Source of the DNA: an uncultured bacterium
Lineage (GTDB): Bacteria > Bacteroidota > Bacteroidia > Bacteroidales > Bacteroidaceae
Reading direction: 5' to 3'
Assembly (NCBI GenBank): GCA_905214795.1
Contig: CAJMNM010000020.1
Coordinates: 1-53,271 of the forward strand
DNA length: 53,271 bases
A model generated the notes under the pieces. That model saw nothing but the letters and a program-made list of their open reading frames with translations. It was not told the DNA's origin and did not search any database. The position numbers were made by a program, and so were the translations under genes. Below are positions 51,173 to 53,271 of the stretch, piece after piece. Within the stretch, counting starts at the first letter, position 1. Each line of letters opens with the position of its first letter.

Positions 51173-52399
51173 TTATTTCCTCAGTCGGTTAAGTTTGTCT
51201 GTGATTTGTTTTATCGTCTTGACATCGGCCGTTGTCTGAGCAATATGCTGTGCTTCTTTCAGTAACTGGCGTCTTTGGTCCAGCTGTTTTAATGTGAGTG
51301 TCGGTACGGGATATTGTTGTACCTTGTTGATGGCAATCTGTAAGTCGGACCATGCTTCAAGTCGTTCGCGTTCGGCAGCGGTGATGTGCATCACGGAGCC
51401 GTGCCGTGGCGTAAAGTCGCCGTGGGTCTTGGTGTTTTGTACGAAAGTGAAATTCTTCAGGTCGTTGCTTTTGCAGAACTGGTAGAAGCCTTGCGCGTAA
51501 CAGTCGTACATCAGGACATATTCGTCAGAACCGATAAGCGGAAATACACTGGAGCCTTCTACCGGATATTGTCCTTTGTTTTGTACATGACGCCATTCAA
51601 TGGTGTAAGGGCCGGTCAGTTTTTTACTGGTGGCGCGCATGACGCCCTGCCGTGTGCGGAATCCCTTGTTCATTACAGAGCGTCCCTCATCCTTGAAGAA
51701 CAGTACGTATTCATCGTTCTTGGTGTCGTAGATGATGTCGCCGTCAATGGCGGCTGTACCGAAGTCGAAAAGCAGTTGTGGCTCGGTGATGTCGGTAAAG
51801 TCATCGTTGACGTAGGAATAGAAAATCTTGAAATAAGGCTGTTTGAAGTTCGGGTCCTCAGTGGGGTATTCCCAGTCGTGACGGCCTATCGAGTAATAAA
51901 TCATGTATTTTCCGGCTGTCTTGTCCCAGATGATTTGAGGAGCCCATACGGCATGAAGGTTCTTCCGGTCAAATCCTTTTAAATCGGGAAAGCGGGTCGG
52001 AAAATCGATGGCCGTGTGCTGCCAGTGAATGAGGTCGTTGCTTTTCATCAGGATAAGTCCGTCGTTGCTTTGCCAGCCTTCGCTCGATCTCATGTCGGTC
52101 ATTACCATATAAAAAGTCTTGCCGTCCTGTGAACGGGTGATGTATGGGTCGCGTATGCTTTTTTTCAGTGAGATGGTGTCTGAACTGATGATGGGGCGTC
52201 CCTGGTTGAGCGATGTGTAGTTCAGACCGTCGTCACTTATGGCGTAACGGATTTGTTCGCCGTAAGGAGAATTATCAGAGAAGAACGCAAACAGATAACT
52301 GCTATATGGCGACTTGTCGTTCTCTTTGGCGTTGAGATGCGCGGACTGGCTCAGTGAGAGGGCTAATAATCCTGTTGTGATTAGGGTTTTGGTTTTCAT
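51173..52399 (-). CDS. Secreted glycoside hydrolase family 43 protein
   Basis: The 408-aa product has a signal peptide (MKTKTLITTGLLALSLSQSA, cleavage near LNAKEN). A five-bladed propeller follows. It has SIRDPYITRSQDGKTFYMVM (probable base Asp), WAPQIIWDKTAGKYMIYYS, AAIDGDIIYDTKNDEYVLFF and YPVEGSSVFPLIGSDEYVLMYD (probable acid Glu). It matches secreted GH43 alpha-L-arabinofuranosidase/xylosidase-type proteins, but subfamily and substrate are not certain. The C-terminal 70 residues form a helical Gln/Arg/Lys-rich tail (QLDQRRQLLKEAQHIAQTTA), unlike a binding module. The gene is separate from the other GH43 gene and is followed by the gene-free region. Confidence 0.85.
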   Translation of the reverse strand: MKTKTLITTGLLALSLSQSAHLNAKENDKSPYSSYLFAFFSDNSPYGEQIRYAISDDGLNYTSLNQGRPIISSDTISLKKSIRDPYITRSQDGKTFYMVMTDMRSSEGWQSNDGLILMKSNDLIHWQHTAIDFPTRFPDLKGFDRKNLHAVWAPQIIWDKTAGKYMIYYSIGRHDWEYPTEDPNFKQPYFKIFYSYVNDDFTDITEPQLLFDFGTAAIDGDIIYDTKNDEYVLFFKDEGRSVMNKGFRTRQGVMRATSKKLTGPYTIEWRHVQNKGQYPVEGSSVFPLIGSDEYVLMYDCYAQGFYQFCKSNDLKNFTFVQNTKTHGDFTPRHGSVMHITAAERERLEAWSDLQIAINKVQQYPVPTLTLKQLDQRRQLLKEAQHIAQTTADVKTIKQITDKLNRLRK

Positions 52400-52438
52400 G
52401 GTATTTATATAGATATGTTTCAGTAAAAGTCTGTTTGA

Positions 52439-52972
52439 TTATTTTTCTGTGTGTTGGAGCAGCGTGCCGAACAGCTTGCGGAATTCGTTTTCAAAGTTCG
52501 GCGTGAAGATGTCTTTTCCAAGGTTTTCGCTGATTTCAGCTATGCTCCAGAAACGTCCGCCTGATGTTTCCGCGCTGGGAGTGATTTCGCCGTCGTAGGT
52601 GCAACGGTGTGGAAAAACCAGTTCCTTTTCGCGGGCGGATTCAAAGACATAATGTTCCAGGCGCTCGGGGGTGAAATCCTTTATGCCCAGTTCTTCTTCA
52701 GCTTCACGTTTCAAGGCTATCTCGACACTTTCGCCCAAATCGATATGTCCGCCTACTGCAGTATCCCATTTACCGGGCTGGATGTCTTTCCATTCCGGCC
52801 GTTTTTGCAGATAAAGCTTGCCTTTGCTGTTAAAGACATGAAGGTGAACCACCGGATGCAACTTCTTGCTGCCGTTGTGGCACTCACCTCGGGTGGCCGC
52901 ACCGATAATTTGTCCGTCCTCGTCGACAAGAGGAAACATTTCTTCGTTGTTGTCGTGACTTGTTGCTATCAT
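52439..52972 (-). CDS. Nudix hydrolase (isopentenyl-diphosphate isomerase-like subgroup)
   Basis: The 177-aa protein contains the Nudix box GGHIDLGESVEIALKREAEE plus ELGI near residue 75. The N-terminus (FPLVDEDGQIIGAATRGECH) and the HPVVHLHVFNSKGKLYLQKR segment are those of the YfcD/IPP-isomerase-like Nudix proteins that usually hydrolyse nucleoside diphosphate derivatives. The exact substrate is unknown. It lies 24 bp downstream of queA on the same strand, so they may be co-transcribed. Confidence 0.88.
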   Translation of the reverse strand: MIATSHDNNEEMFPLVDEDGQIIGAATRGECHNGSKKLHPVVHLHVFNSKGKLYLQKRPEWKDIQPGKWDTAVGGHIDLGESVEIALKREAEEELGIKDFTPERLEHYVFESAREKELVFPHRCTYDGEITPSAETSGGRFWSIAEISENLGKDIFTPNFENEFRKLFGTLLQHTEK

Positions 52973-52996
52973 GATTGGATTTGCGTTTTGAATGTT

Positions 52997-53271
52997 TCAG
53001 GGAATAAGTAAGGAACTGTCACCGTAACTGAGGAACCGGAAGCCGTTGCCTAACGCGTAGTCGTAGATCTTTCGCCAGTCGCCGTGTACAAATGCTGAGA
53101 CAAGCAGCAACAGGGTGCTTTGCGGCTGATGGAAATTGGTTACCATGATTTTCACGATGTGGTATTCATATCCGGGAGCGATGATGATTTGTGTGCTGGT
53201 GTGCAATGCCGGCAAGTCGTGACGGTTCAGATAGTCCAATATCAGTTGCAGGGATTGGAGTGTGCTGAGGG
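52997..53271 (-). CDS. queA: S-adenosylmethionine:tRNA ribosyltransferase-isomerase, C-terminal part
   Basis: Only the last 91 or so residues are in the window; the frame stays open to the right edge. The sequence IIIAPGYEYHIVKIMVTNFH, followed by QPQSTLLLLVSAF, DWRKIYDYAL and NGFRFLSYGDSSLLIP, is the highly conserved C-terminal end of QueA, which makes epoxyqueuosine at the tRNA wobble position. No defect was seen in the visible part. Confidence 0.95.
   Translation of the reverse strand, partial: LSTLQSLQLILDYLNRHDLPALHTSTQIIIAPGYEYHIVKIMVTNFHQPQSTLLLLVSAFVHGDWRKIYDYALGNGFRFLSYGDSSLLIP

Noticed and set aside
1..53271. tRNA, rRNA, insertion sequence or integrase genes
   Set aside because: None was recognised when reading both strands. 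A dedicated tRNA or IS search could still find a small or degenerate one.

Overview
The window looks like chromosomal DNA of a Bacteroidales species, probably Bacteroidaceae (Bacteroides/Phocaeicola-like). The evidence is the recurrent promoter pattern TTTG-N19/20-TAnnTTTG, the near absence of Shine-Dalgarno sequences, and family content: a BY-kinase with a fused Wzz domain, a smalltalk peptide, a DUF4248 protein, a DPP III, and large secreted proteins with Bacteroidales-type C-terminal domains. The species is not determined. No rRNA or tRNA gene was recognised and no complete insertion sequence was seen.

Layout. 0.5-4.5 kb (minus strand): a methyltransferase, RNase Y, ZapA, a coiled-coil partner and an unknown conserved protein. 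The unknown protein is fed by a tandem array of 84-bp repeats, and each unit carries a Bacteroides-type promoter or a one-base variant of one. 5.1-17.8 kb: surface polysaccharide functions (RfbA, a WcaJ-like initiating sugar transferase, a Wzc-like tyrosine kinase, ManA, a Wza-like export lipoprotein). These are interrupted by a HAD phosphatase with a second copy of the promoter repeat, a 1202-aa secreted protein, and a small smalltalk / P5 / DUF4248 module. 17.8-19.3 kb: a gene-free region with a seven-site array of a CGGTTACG-type motif at exactly 22-bp pitch. 19.3-33.1 kb: four more very large secreted modular proteins (978, 894, 820 and 1320 aa). The last three are each followed by a 52-55-aa peptide gene ending in LW and then a terminator. 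33.2-39.7 kb: a leu operon (leuA, leuC, leuD, citramalate-synthase-like gene, leuB) behind a branched-chain-rich leader peptide and attenuator. 39.7-47.6 kb: a TPR protein, PurA, a Fur-family regulator, an AlkD-like protein, DPP III, an AraC-type regulator and RecQ. 47.7-53.3 kb: a GH43 galactanase-like enzyme, a lipoprotein, a second gene-free region with another seven-site 22-bp array, a second GH43, a Nudix hydrolase and a partial QueA.

How the parts relate. The polysaccharide genes would together start a lipid-linked sugar (WcaJ-like), supply dTDP-sugar and mannose/fructose-6-phosphate (RfbA, ManA) and control chain length and export (Wzc, Wza). The large secreted proteins share FIVAR-like helical repeats, jelly-roll modules, a common C-terminal beta domain and a sorting-like tail. 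One carries an endonuclease/exonuclease/phosphatase domain, which suggests a surface or extracellular family that diversifies by recombination; a 158-bp perfectly identical tract between two members supports this. LeuB/C/D with both synthases can serve leucine synthesis and the citramalate route to isoleucine.

The least explained signals are the two 22-bp-pitch arrays, the promoter-bearing 84-bp repeats, and the protein-plus-LW-peptide pairs.
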